From the NCBI GenBank assembly GCA_009777005.1, contig WRMT01000037.1, forward strand, positions 1-15,254: 15,254 bases of DNA, given 5' to 3'. Below the pieces are notes generated by a model that was given only the letters and a program-made list of their open reading frames with translations, did not search any database and was not told the DNA's origin. Of this stretch, positions 1 through 6,637 are shown in pieces (the stretch's first letter is position 1; every line of letters starts with the position of its first letter). A program made the position numbers and the translations under genes. The DNA is from Methanobrevibacter sp. GTDB lineage: Archaea; Methanobacteriota; Methanobacteria; Methanobacteriales; Methanobacteriaceae.

Positions 1-120
1 ATTATAAATTTTTCTTCAAGACTATAATTTTTTCAATTACATTAAAAGTAATTATGTTTAGATATTGGATTAAGATAATTAAAAATAATTATTTTTTAGA
101 TTGAATAAAGATAATAACAA

Positions 121-630
121 TTATGATGTTAATAATGAACTGATAATAGATATTAACTCATCAGCACTTTTTTTAACTTCTTCAGATAAATTATTTCCTA
201 AACTCAATTTTAAGGGTTGAATACCAATAAATAATAAATCAATAGATAAAAATTTCTCTAAGTAATTAATCAAAAAATTTAGAGATAATGAATGAGTTGA
301 AATATTTGTATTAGCTATATTTTCTTTTTTAATAAATTTTATAGTACCTGGATTATTATCCATCAAAACTGTATCAATGATAATTAAGTGACTCGGAGCT
401 TCTTTTTTTATTATTCCTGTAAAATTTTCTGGAACAGAGCCTGCATTGATTAAAATTACAGATTCTTGGATTAAATCTTTTTTTTCAAAAAATTCATTAA
501 GTTTTTCTATGACATATGGTCCTACATTATCATCTTCACGTAATTCATTGCCAATTCCTAAAATAACCATTTTTTCATAATTATTAAAAAATCTTTTTAA
601 ACAATATTTAACTGAAATTGAAATCACCAA
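121..630 (-). CDS. hycI: HycI-type hydrogenase maturation endopeptidase
   Basis: Nickel-dependent protease that removes the C-terminal tail of a [NiFe]-hydrogenase large subunit after nickel insertion, in the cytoplasm; which hydrogenase it serves cannot be told from here. The M52 fold signature is visible: VILGIGNELREDD at residues 22-34, an Asp in LIIIDTV (D86), a His in STHS (H113) and FIGIQP near 134-139. The two Asp (33 or 34, and 86) and His113 fit the known Ni ligands. The usual GDDGxG is changed to EDDNVG here. The length of about 160-169 aa is normal. The start is unclear: the longest frame opens with TTG (628-630) then GTG (625-627), while the first ATG (568-570) has no ribosome site and would remove a segment resembling the N-terminal extension I recall in methanogen homologues. 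A TATA-like AT box at about 662-672 on the minus strand fits a start near 616-630. It stands alone, with nickel regulator nikR 1.7 kb away. Confidence 0.88.
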   Translation of the reverse strand: MVISISVKYCLKRFFNNYEKMVILGIGNELREDDNVGPYVIEKLNEFFEKKDLIQESVILINAGSVPENFTGIIKKEAPSHLIIIDTVLMDNNPGTIKFIKKENIANTNISTHSLSLNFLINYLEKFLSIDLLFIGIQPLKLSLGNNLSEEVKKSADELISIISSLLTS

Positions 631-792
631 AATAGCTATTTAGTCTTGTTTGCGAATATTTTAATATATATTTAAACTAAAAAAGCAAAATATATATTAA
701 AAATAGACATTATGGATTGTGACAATAATTAGTATTTTAAAAAAGTATTGGATGTGATATTTATTTTTTAATAATGATACCATCCCTTAATC

Positions 793-880
793 ATAATATA
801 AACTACGAAAAAATGATAAACATCATTTATTATAATATAAACTACAAAAAAAAGATAAACATCCTTATTATATCCTAAAT
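793..880. repeat. Degenerate 39-bp direct repeat
   Basis: The 14-mer ATAATATAAACTAC occurs at 793-806 and again at 832-845. Each copy is followed by an A-run and then GATAAACATC, giving a 39-bp period. A weaker third relative follows at about 885-940. Two clear copies only; function unknown. Confidence 0.55.
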
Positions 881-1071
881 AATGATACACATTTTTAATT
901 ATAATAAAAACTTCTAAACAATAATTCATCTTATGATTATAATGCTTAATCTAATTTATAATTTAAATTTTTATAATTTTTTATATTTTCTTTTTAAATT
1001 TTATTAAAGAATTAATTTGATAAAAATTATTTAAATTGTATAATATCATATAAGAATTATTTATAAACTTA

Positions 1072-1139
1072 AAAATTTAATTAAGATGAATTATTTATTA
1101 AATTGAAAATTTAATTAAAATGAATTACTTATTAAATTG
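1072..1139. repeat. 34-bp tandem duplication
   Basis: Two adjacent 34-bp copies, 1072-1105 and 1106-1139, differ at only a couple of positions (GATGAATTAT versus AATGAATTAC in the middle). A few bases of a third copy begin at 1140. Probably a slippage-type minisatellite. Confidence 0.75.
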
Positions 1140-1305
1140 AAAATTTTGAACTTCAAATAAGAAAAATACAATTTTAAAAAGATTATATATAATGTGAATA
1201 ATTCACTATAATAATAAAATTTTTATTTATAAATTAAAATCATAACATATGCTAGAATTATATAATTATATAAAATTAGCTATTCATTCAGATATGTTTT
1301 TTCAA

Positions 1306-1350
1306 TGCAAATTTGATAAGAGCAAAAATTTTTACAGTATCAAATTTGCA
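1306..1350 (-). terminator. 13-bp perfect hairpin downstream of methyltransferase
   Basis: TGCAAATTTGATA (1306-1318) is perfectly complementary to TATCAAATTTGCA (1338-1350), with a 19-nt loop that itself contains AAAAATTTTT. It lies 38 bp after the methyltransferase stop on the minus strand, where a transcript end is expected. No long U-tract follows directly, so it may be a 3'-end stabiliser or processing structure rather than a classic terminator; a protein-binding palindrome is another reading. Confidence 0.5.
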
Positions 1351-1387
1351 AAATCATATTTATAGTTACATCTGTGAAATTTGTTAA

Positions 1388-2221
1388 TTATTCATCTATG
1401 ATATTTGTCTTAATAGTTTTTAATCCACCACCCATTATATACTTAAGAGAAATTTTAATTTTTTCTCCCTTTTTCACGTTTCTTTCTTCTACTGGGATTA
1501 AAAGTGGTGGGTTCATCATTGGTGTTGGACCACAAATAATATCTTCATTAAGTTTAGTAAATGTAGTTATTTTGATTCCATTTATCTTAGAATCAATAGC
1601 TATTTCAAATTCAAGTGTAGTTTTAAAGTCCATATCAATTAAATTTGAAAAATTAAATTCAGAATATTTTAGATAATTTCCTAAAATTTCATGTTTAGGT
1701 TCATGAAAATCATCCTCATAATGGATATTAGTTCTTTCCATGAAAATTGGCTCGACAATATTAATTACACCTTTTGGGATGATTTCTCCATTATCTTTTA
1801 AATATTTTTGTAAATAATTTAGAACTGGAACTTCTTCCTCATCTATTAATGCAGTATCCAACATTTCACAAATTATTAAATCTGCTTTTTCTTGAAAGAT
1901 ACTATTTAATGCATCACATGAATAAAAGTTTATATTGTCTGAATTGTCAGTATTTTCAAAAGACTTTCTTGCACAATCAAGAATTTTATCATCAATATCA
2001 ATAGCTATAATATGATTAAAATATTTTGAAGCAAAAAAGGATAAAACACCAGTTCCACAACCAATATCTAAAACAGTTTTTTCTAACTTTTCTATATCCC
2101 CATTGACAGTATCATAGTTAATATATCTCTTATAATAATCAGTAATAGCTTCATGAAATACTGCTAACCTTTCAACATCTTTTAATAAATTGAAATGGTA
2201 AGGTGTTGTAAAAAATTTCAT
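1388..2221 (-). CDS. PRMT-like class I SAM-dependent methyltransferase
   Basis: A 277-aa Rossmann-fold methyltransferase. Motif I is LDIGCGTG at 51-58, the acidic adenosine-binding end of strand 2 is D75 in IIAIDID, and motif II is ADLIICEM at 113-120. The stretch from E119 to the acidic cluster E128-E130 resembles the double-E loop of protein arginine methyltransferases. The C-terminal half (about 150-277), with GPTPMMNPPLLIP and a KGEKIKISLKY segment, looks like the PRMT beta-barrel. Archaeal relatives are usually annotated as predicted RNA methylase (COG4076 type), so the substrate, protein or RNA, is unknown. The ATG at 2219-2221 has only a weak AAGATA upstream. nikR ends 96 bp upstream in the same direction, so co-transcription is possible. 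A 13-bp-stem hairpin follows the stop. Confidence 0.8.
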   Translation of the reverse strand: MKFFTTPYHFNLLKDVERLAVFHEAITDYYKRYINYDTVNGDIEKLEKTVLDIGCGTGVLSFFASKYFNHIIAIDIDDKILDCARKSFENTDNSDNINFYSCDALNSIFQEKADLIICEMLDTALIDEEEVPVLNYLQKYLKDNGEIIPKGVINIVEPIFMERTNIHYEDDFHEPKHEILGNYLKYSEFNFSNLIDMDFKTTLEFEIAIDSKINGIKITTFTKLNEDIICGPTPMMNPPLLIPVEERNVKKGEKIKISLKYIMGGGLKTIKTNIIDE

Positions 2222-2227
2222 TATCTT

Positions 2228-2290
2228 AATTACTTAGGCATAAAATTAACTAAGGTAATCGAATAAGCTATTAATAACCGATTATTCAAA
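2228..2290 (-). promoter_or_regulatory. Overlapping hairpins in methyltransferase 5' leader
   Basis: On the minus strand, TAATCG (2284-2279) pairs with CGATTA (2261-2256). The following ATTACCTTAG can instead pair with CTAAGTAAT just before the ATG, with a single bulge. The two stems share the ATTA segment and could be mutually exclusive. Seen in sequence only; a regulatory role is speculation. Confidence 0.3.
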
Positions 2291-2317
2291 GAGAAAGAAA
2301 AAATTTCATAAAAAAGA

Positions 2318-2737
2318 TTAATCTGGATCCATATGCTCACCATTAGCTGTACTGGTGAGTTTAACATGGTCAACTCCTTTAAGTCTCATCATTTTTTCTG
2401 TAAGTTCCCTTATACTATTCACGTCACCATTAACAATGATAACTTCCATACAATATTTTGTAGTCATGTGAATATGAATACTTGTGTTTATATCATTTCT
2501 ATACTCATGTTGAATCTCAGCTAAGTTCTCCATTACACCAGTATAATAATGATCATATATAACGGTTATAACACCAATTCTGTCTCCTTCCATTTCATTC
2601 ATCCACTGATATCGTACAATATAGTCTTTTAAAGCGTCTCTAATACCTTTGGATCTAGATTGATATCCTCTATCTTTTAAAACTTCATCAAAGTCTGCAA
2701 GTAACTTTTTTGGGAGTGACATACTTATTCTCATCAT
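2318..2737 (-). CDS. nikR: NikR nickel-responsive transcription regulator
   Basis: A 139-aa DNA-binding repressor that senses Ni(II), forms tetramers and controls nickel-uptake genes. Residues 1-45 are a ribbon-helix-helix (MRISMSLPKKLLADFDEVL, then SRSKGIRDALKDYI). Residues 53-135 are the ACT-like metal domain. The four nickel ligands known from E. coli NikR (H76, H87, H89, C95) are matched by H77, H88, H90 and C96. Two consecutive ATGs begin the frame (2732-2737); GAGGG lies about 9 nt upstream of the first. The methyltransferase follows 96 bp downstream. Nickel control makes sense in a methanogen that needs Ni for hydrogenases and coenzyme F430. A TACTATT-type inverted repeat upstream may be an operator. 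Confidence 0.95.
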   Translation of the reverse strand: MMRISMSLPKKLLADFDEVLKDRGYQSRSKGIRDALKDYIVRYQWMNEMEGDRIGVITVIYDHYYTGVMENLAEIQHEYRNDINTSIHIHMTTKYCMEVIIVNGDVNSIRELTEKMMRLKGVDHVKLTSTANGEHMDPD

Positions 2738-2861
2738 AGTTTAAAACCCTCTTATATATTAAAAAATTAAAATTAAAATAATAGTAAAATTATTTATTTT
2801 TTAATTTTTTTCATTTATGTCAACTTTGTTATATATAGCTTTATAAAAAAATTTATTTTTT

Positions 2862-2879
2862 TACTATTAAATAATAGTA
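2862..2879. promoter_or_regulatory. Inverted repeat upstream of nikR, candidate operator
   Basis: TACTATT (2862-2868) and AATAGTA (2873-2879) are perfect 7-bp arms around a 4-bp spacer. A second AATAGTA half-site lies at 2780-2786, between this site and the nikR start at 2737. A TATA-like TTTATAAAG (minus strand, about 2840-2849) lies between them. Autoregulation by NikR is an inference; arms this AT-rich may also occur by chance. Confidence 0.4.
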
Positions 2880-3062
2880 TTTTAAACTATATAAATACTT
2901 AAAAGATTGACAATAATTTTAATTTTAGATTAATATTAAAAAATTTTTATAAATCAAAACAATTATATGTTTTAATAAAAATAATTCCTAATAAGGAAAT
3001 TTTATTTTAATAACTATTTTTAATAAATTAATATTATTTAAATGTTACTTTTATCTGAAGGA

Positions 3063-3156
3063 AAAAAATATTTTTTTAAAAAAAGAAAAAAATGAGAGTG
3101 TATACTAAATGTATTTTTTTAATTTTTTTTAAACTCTCATGATGGCATATCCTTCA
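3063..3156 (-). terminator. Hairpin plus oligo-T terminator of the rfcS-rfcL operon
   Basis: On the minus strand ATGAGAGT (3140-3133) pairs perfectly with ACTCTCAT (3099-3092). The second arm is followed at once by T6-C-T7, then A7 and another T-run. An outer perfect 7-bp pair, TGAAGGA (3056-3062) with TCCTTCA (3150-3156), encloses it. It lies about 170 bp after the rfcL stop and is the clearest terminator in the window. A small structured RNA is the alternative. Confidence 0.65.
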
Positions 3157-3160
3157 AAAC

Positions 3161-3322
3161 AAATATTTTTAGCTATATTTTTTTCATTTTAAGAATTTTA
3201 TGATTTGTTTTAGCTATATTTTTTTCATATTAGGAATTTTATGATTTGTTTTAGCTATATTTTTTTCATATTAGGAATTTTATGATTTGTTTTAGCTATA
3301 TTTTTTTCATATTAGAAATTAA
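3161..3322. repeat. 41-bp tandem repeat running into the rfcL 3' end
   Basis: The motif AGCTATATTTTTTTCAT recurs at 3171, 3212, 3253 and 3294, an exact 41-bp period. The middle copies are nearly identical; the first differs slightly (TTTTAAGAATTT for TATTAGGAATTT). The fourth copy continues into ATTAGAAATT, which contains the rfcL stop codon (3312-3314) and its last two codons. The repeat therefore seems to have grown out of, or up to, the gene's end. It lies in the 3' untranslated region of the rfcL message. Confidence 0.85.
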
Positions 3323-4805
3323 ATAAAGATTTTTGGGCAGTCTCCTTCTTTTCTTTTTTATCTTTGTTTTCAGTATTTTTTTGATTATTATTTTTATTTT
3401 CATTTTCTGATTTAACAGAATATTTCTTCTTTTTGTCCTTTTTTAAATTTTCAGATTCAGTATTTTTTTCAATTTGACTTGTTTTTTCAGTTTTATCCTT
3501 ATTTTCAATAGCTACATTAAGTGAAGATTCTTTAAAAACTTTTGTTTTAGCTTTTTCCTCTAATTTTCTTTTTTCCATTTTTTTAATGACTTTTTTAGGA
3601 ATTTTCCGATTTCTAAATCTTTTTATCTCATCATCATCAAAATCCAAATAACTAGCTATTTCATAAGCTAATTCATCATTTTCAAACATTATTTCCAATT
3701 CTGGAAACATAGAAATAGCTACACTATTAGAAACATGGAGCTTTTTAGACATTTTTTCAGCTATTCTATCTCTAAGTGCTCTTTTACCTCGTGTTCTACC
3801 CATCAATGCAAATGCCATTGAACCAGTTAATCTTGTAAACTTTTTATAAGTTTCTTCTTTAGATAAAGCTACTCCAATTCCCATGAAATCTGTAGCATAC
3901 CTCCAATAGGTGTAATTTCTACTAGACCTAGCTCTACCAAAATATAAATCTGCTTCACTAATCATTTCATAAGCTTTCTTAATTTCTTCTGGTTTTTCAT
4001 ACTCTCTTGGAATATTTTCAGCTAAATACTCCATCACTAATGTTGGGTCCTCATCTAACATCATTGATTTTTTTATTTTATCAATACTTTTACTTTTCAA
4101 GACTCGTCGAACAGAATCAAATATATTATTTGTATTATCTTTTTGACTTACAGTATCTAAATCGGATAGTTCAAGTTTTTTAGAATCATCAGCTATTACT
4201 TGTAGTGTATTTAAAGCTGAACGCATATCTCCATTTGAACGCTTAGCTAATTCTTTTATAGCTACTGGATCTGCAATAACTCCTTCTTCTTTACAAATTT
4301 TTTTAAGAAGTGCGTTTATTGAATTAGTATGAACTTTATTAATTTTTATAACTTTACACTTTGGTTTAATACTTGTTAAGCGTTTACTGTAAAAATCATT
4401 AGCTGTCATGACCATAGGATGGTGTGATGTCTTTATAATTTTTCCAATAGCTCGAGTTCCACCTCTATCATCATTTCCATGAATACCATCTACTTCATCT
4501 AAAATGATTAATTTACGTTCATTACTGAATAAAGATTGTGTTGTTGCAGATTCACCTACTGTGTTCATTATAATATCATATGAACGTTTATCACTAGCAT
4601 TTAGCTCAATAAATTCTGAAAAGTTACTAGCTATTATATGAGCAATACTTGTTTTTCCAGTTCCTGCTGGACCAATTAATAGTAAACATTCTTGAGGAAT
4701 ATCATTTTTCCAATTTTCTACCCAAGCTTCTATTTCTTTTTTTTGCTTACCATTACCTATAATATCTTTAAAGGCTTTTGGTCTGTATTTGTCTGTCCAC
4801 CGCAT
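3312..4805 (-). CDS. rfcL: Replication factor C large subunit (clamp loader)
   Basis: An AAA+ ATPase of 497 aa that, with RfcS, opens the PCNA ring and loads it at primer-template junctions. Visible: Walker A GPAGTGKT at 45-52, Walker B LIILDEVDG at 99-107, sensor 1 around VMTAND (132-137), sensor 2 GDMRSALN at 192-199, then the helical collar. From about residue 405 the tail is low complexity, rich in Lys, Glu and Asn. It ends in QKSLFNF (491-497), a canonical archaeal PIP box for PCNA. The ATG at 4803-4805 is preceded by AAGGT (4812-4816). rfcS ends 55 bp upstream, so the two form an operon. The gene ends inside a 41-bp repeat array and is followed by a terminator hairpin. Confidence 0.97.
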   Translation of the reverse strand: MRWTDKYRPKAFKDIIGNGKQKKEIEAWVENWKNDIPQECLLLIGPAGTGKTSIAHIIASNFSEFIELNASDKRSYDIIMNTVGESATTQSLFSNERKLIILDEVDGIHGNDDRGGTRAIGKIIKTSHHPMVMTANDFYSKRLTSIKPKCKVIKINKVHTNSINALLKKICKEEGVIADPVAIKELAKRSNGDMRSALNTLQVIADDSKKLELSDLDTVSQKDNTNNIFDSVRRVLKSKSIDKIKKSMMLDEDPTLVMEYLAENIPREYEKPEEIKKAYEMISEADLYFGRARSSRNYTYWRYATDFMGIGVALSKEETYKKFTRLTGSMAFALMGRTRGKRALRDRIAEKMSKKLHVSNSVAISMFPELEIMFENDELAYEIASYLDFDDDEIKRFRNRKIPKKVIKKMEKRKLEEKAKTKVFKESSLNVAIENKDKTEKTSQIEKNTESENLKKDKKKKYSVKSENENKNNNQKNTENKDKKEKKETAQKSLFNF

Positions 4806-4860
4806 ATTTTTACCTTTTGGTGAATTATTGTAAAAAAAATTCAGATAATCTTATAATCAA

Positions 4861-5808
4861 TTAAAGGAATTTTGTCAGTAGAGCTTCTAGTTGAATTCTT
4901 GGATTAGCTCCTTCTCTAATTCTAAAATCAGTTTGAGCAATAGCTTCAATTAAATTAATATAAATATCAGGGTCCATTTTTCCTTCCATAGCTCTTTTAA
5001 CAATATCTTGATATATCTGATTTACCATATCTTCCCCACTAGTTCCTTGTGTAACCATTGTTTCTCTAAGGGAATCTCTCGCACCCATAAAATCTCCAGT
5101 AAGTGCTTTTGTAATCATATCATTAATATCTCGAGGTCTTGCTTTAGAAACAACATCATTTACCTTATCTTCTGTTATTTTCTCTCCCATTGAAGCAGAT
5201 GCTTGAAGAATATTAATAGCTTTTCTCATATCTCCTTCAGCAAAGTAAACTATAATTTGAATAGCTGAATCTTCATATTCAAAATTTTCCTCTTTAGCTA
5301 TATATTCTAATCTTTTAATAATATCTTGACCTTTAATTGGTGCAAATCTAAATATTGCACATCTAGACTGAATAGGATCTATGATTTTTGATGAATAATT
5401 ACAAGATAAGATAAATGAAGCTGTTTTTGTATACATTTCCATTTCACGTCTCAAAGCATGTTGAGCATCTTTTGTCATATTATCAACTTCATCTAAAAAT
5501 ATTATTCTAAATGGAGCTCCAACAGGCTTTAAACGACAAAAATTCTTAATATTCGTTCTAACTGTTTCGATACCTCTTGCATCAGAGGCATTTAATTCAA
5601 GGAAATTTTGACGCCAATATTCTCCAAGTATTGATTTAACTAAAGCTAAAGCTGCTGTTGTTTTACCAACCCCTGCAGGACCAGTAAACATTAGATTTGG
5701 CATACTTTTTTCATCAACATAATTTTTTAATAAATCCATAATATGTGTTTGACCTACAATATTTTCTAAGTTCTGAGGTCTGTATTTTTCTACCCAAGGT
5801 CCACTCAT
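4861..5808 (-). CDS. rfcS: Replication factor C small subunit (clamp loader)
   Basis: The AAA+ subunit that occupies most positions of the archaeal clamp-loader pentamer. From the ATG chosen here it has 315 aa, normal for RfcS. It begins MSGPWVEKYRP, the RFC box. Walker A is GPAGVGKTT (about 42-50), Walker B IIFLDEVDN, the SRC motif with the arginine finger is QSRCAIFRF, and sensor 2 is GDMRKAIN. A GTG three codons upstream (5815-5817) would extend the frame, but that GTG is part of the ribosome site AGGTGA (5814-5819), 5 nt before the ATG at 5806-5808; the ATG is therefore the start. It is the first gene of the rfcS-rfcL operon. A 60-bp tandem repeat lies just upstream. Confidence 0.97.
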   Translation of the reverse strand: MSGPWVEKYRPQNLENIVGQTHIMDLLKNYVDEKSMPNLMFTGPAGVGKTTAALALVKSILGEYWRQNFLELNASDARGIETVRTNIKNFCRLKPVGAPFRIIFLDEVDNMTKDAQHALRREMEMYTKTASFILSCNYSSKIIDPIQSRCAIFRFAPIKGQDIIKRLEYIAKEENFEYEDSAIQIIVYFAEGDMRKAINILQASASMGEKITEDKVNDVVSKARPRDINDMITKALTGDFMGARDSLRETMVTQGTSGEDMVNQIYQDIVKRAMEGKMDPDIYINLIEAIAQTDFRIREGANPRIQLEALLTKFL

Positions 5809-5865
5809 AAAAATCACCTAAATTTAGTATTCCATTTTATAAAGACATAATAATAAAATTAACAA

Positions 5866-6080
5866 AGATTTAATAAGATTAAATAATTTTTAAAAAGATT
5901 AATTAAGATTTACATGATTAAATTTAGATTTAATAAGGTTAAATAAGTTTTAATAAGATTAATTAAGATTTAACTGATTTAATTTAGATTTAATAAGGTT
6001 AAATAAGTTTTAATAAGATTAATTAAGATTCAACTGATTTAATTTAGATTTAATAAGGTTAAATAAGTTTTAATAATATT
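5866..6080. repeat. 60-bp tandem repeat upstream of rfcS
   Basis: The segments 5941-6000 and 6001-6060 are identical apart from one T/C change at 6031. 5881-5940 is a diverged copy, and partial copies flank both sides (TAATAAGATT from 5871, and 6061-6080). Inside each unit shorter echoes recur, such as TTTAATAAG and GATTTAA, suggesting growth from smaller repeats. No frame stays open. It starts about 60 bp upstream of the rfcS ATG, directly behind the likely promoter (TTTATAAA at about 5836-5843, minus strand). Confidence 0.88.
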
Positions 6081-6334
6081 ATTTAAGTTTTAATAATATT
6101 TAAAAATTTTTAATTCTTTTAAATAATAGTTAAAAAAATCTAAAAAACAAATTTAAATTCTATTTTAATAATAGATTAAAAAATCTTTAAAATTTTTAAT
6201 TAGATTTTTATAATTTTATAATAAACTTAATTTTTTTAAAAACAATATAAATTATACATTATTAAAAATGTGTCATAAATCTTTTGGTTTAAAAAAATTC
6301 ATGAAATTTTTAGTTTAAGATAAAATCCTTGAAT

Positions 6335-6504
6335 TTATATTTTTTCATTAGGTTCTCTAGCTAATACTATTCTATTTTTATTATTAGCATTAAATATTCT
6401 GATATAATTTTTTTTGCTCATGCACTTTTTGTGTCGCAATCTTTTAATATTGTTTTCATTGTTTTATAATGTGCATCATCGTTATTAATTATGGATAAAT
6501 ATTT
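6335..6504 (-). pseudogene. Possible decayed gene remnant
   Basis: In this non-coding stretch, two adjoining minus-strand frames read like protein. One gives KYLSIINNDD followed by AHYKTMKTILKDCDTKSA, then a TGA. The overlapping second frame gives SKKNYIRIFNANNKNRI and VLAREPNEKI, then TAA. One frameshift would join them into about 55 residues. The local base composition is less A/T-monotonous than the flanks. I recognise no family; chance open frames are the alternative. Confidence 0.3.
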
Positions 6505-6580
6505 TTATTGTAAAGTTTATATTTTTATTGTAAAGTTTATATTTTTATTGTGAAGTTTATATTTTTATTATGAAATAAAT
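6501..6580. repeat. 20-bp tandem repeat, four copies
   Basis: ATTTTTATTGTAAAGTTTAT is repeated at 6501-6520 and 6521-6540, with one A-to-G change at 6541-6560, and a diverged fourth copy at 6561-6580. It lies 58 bp beyond the MATE stop codon, in the likely 3' untranslated region. T-rich runs on the minus strand (about 6607-6627) between the stop and the array could end transcription. Confidence 0.88.
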
Positions 6581-6637
6581 ATCACATAAATTTTTTGAAA
6601 TGAAATTTAAAACAAAATCAAAAAGACTTTGTGTAAA

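Larger units (their letters stand above)
631..1387. other. 757-bp AT-rich spacer with decayed tandem repeats
   Basis: I see no convincing gene or tRNA in this spacer between hycI and the methyltransferase. It holds the probable hycI promoter (about 655-675), a degenerate 39-bp repeat near 793-880, a 34-bp direct repeat at 1072-1139 and a strong hairpin at 1306-1350; these are listed separately. The rest is simple A/T sequence. Confidence 0.7.

Noticed and set aside
1374..1676. Plus-strand open frame of 100 aa
   Set aside because: It is the antisense of the methyltransferase, whose motifs are clear; the product is hydrophobic and typical of a reverse-strand shadow.
2333..2524. Plus-strand open frame opposite nikR
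   Set aside because: It lies entirely within nikR on the other strand and has no ribosome site or recognisable domain.
3056..3156. Small structured RNA gene
   Set aside because: The nested stems are real, but the inner hairpin followed by T-runs just after rfcL fits a terminator better; no promoter for an RNA was seen.
5008..5193. Plus-strand open frame opposite rfcS
   Set aside because: Antisense shadow of a confidently identified gene.
5809..5817. GTG start three codons upstream for RfcS
   Set aside because: The GTG is part of the AGGTGA ribosome site serving the ATG at 5806-5808.
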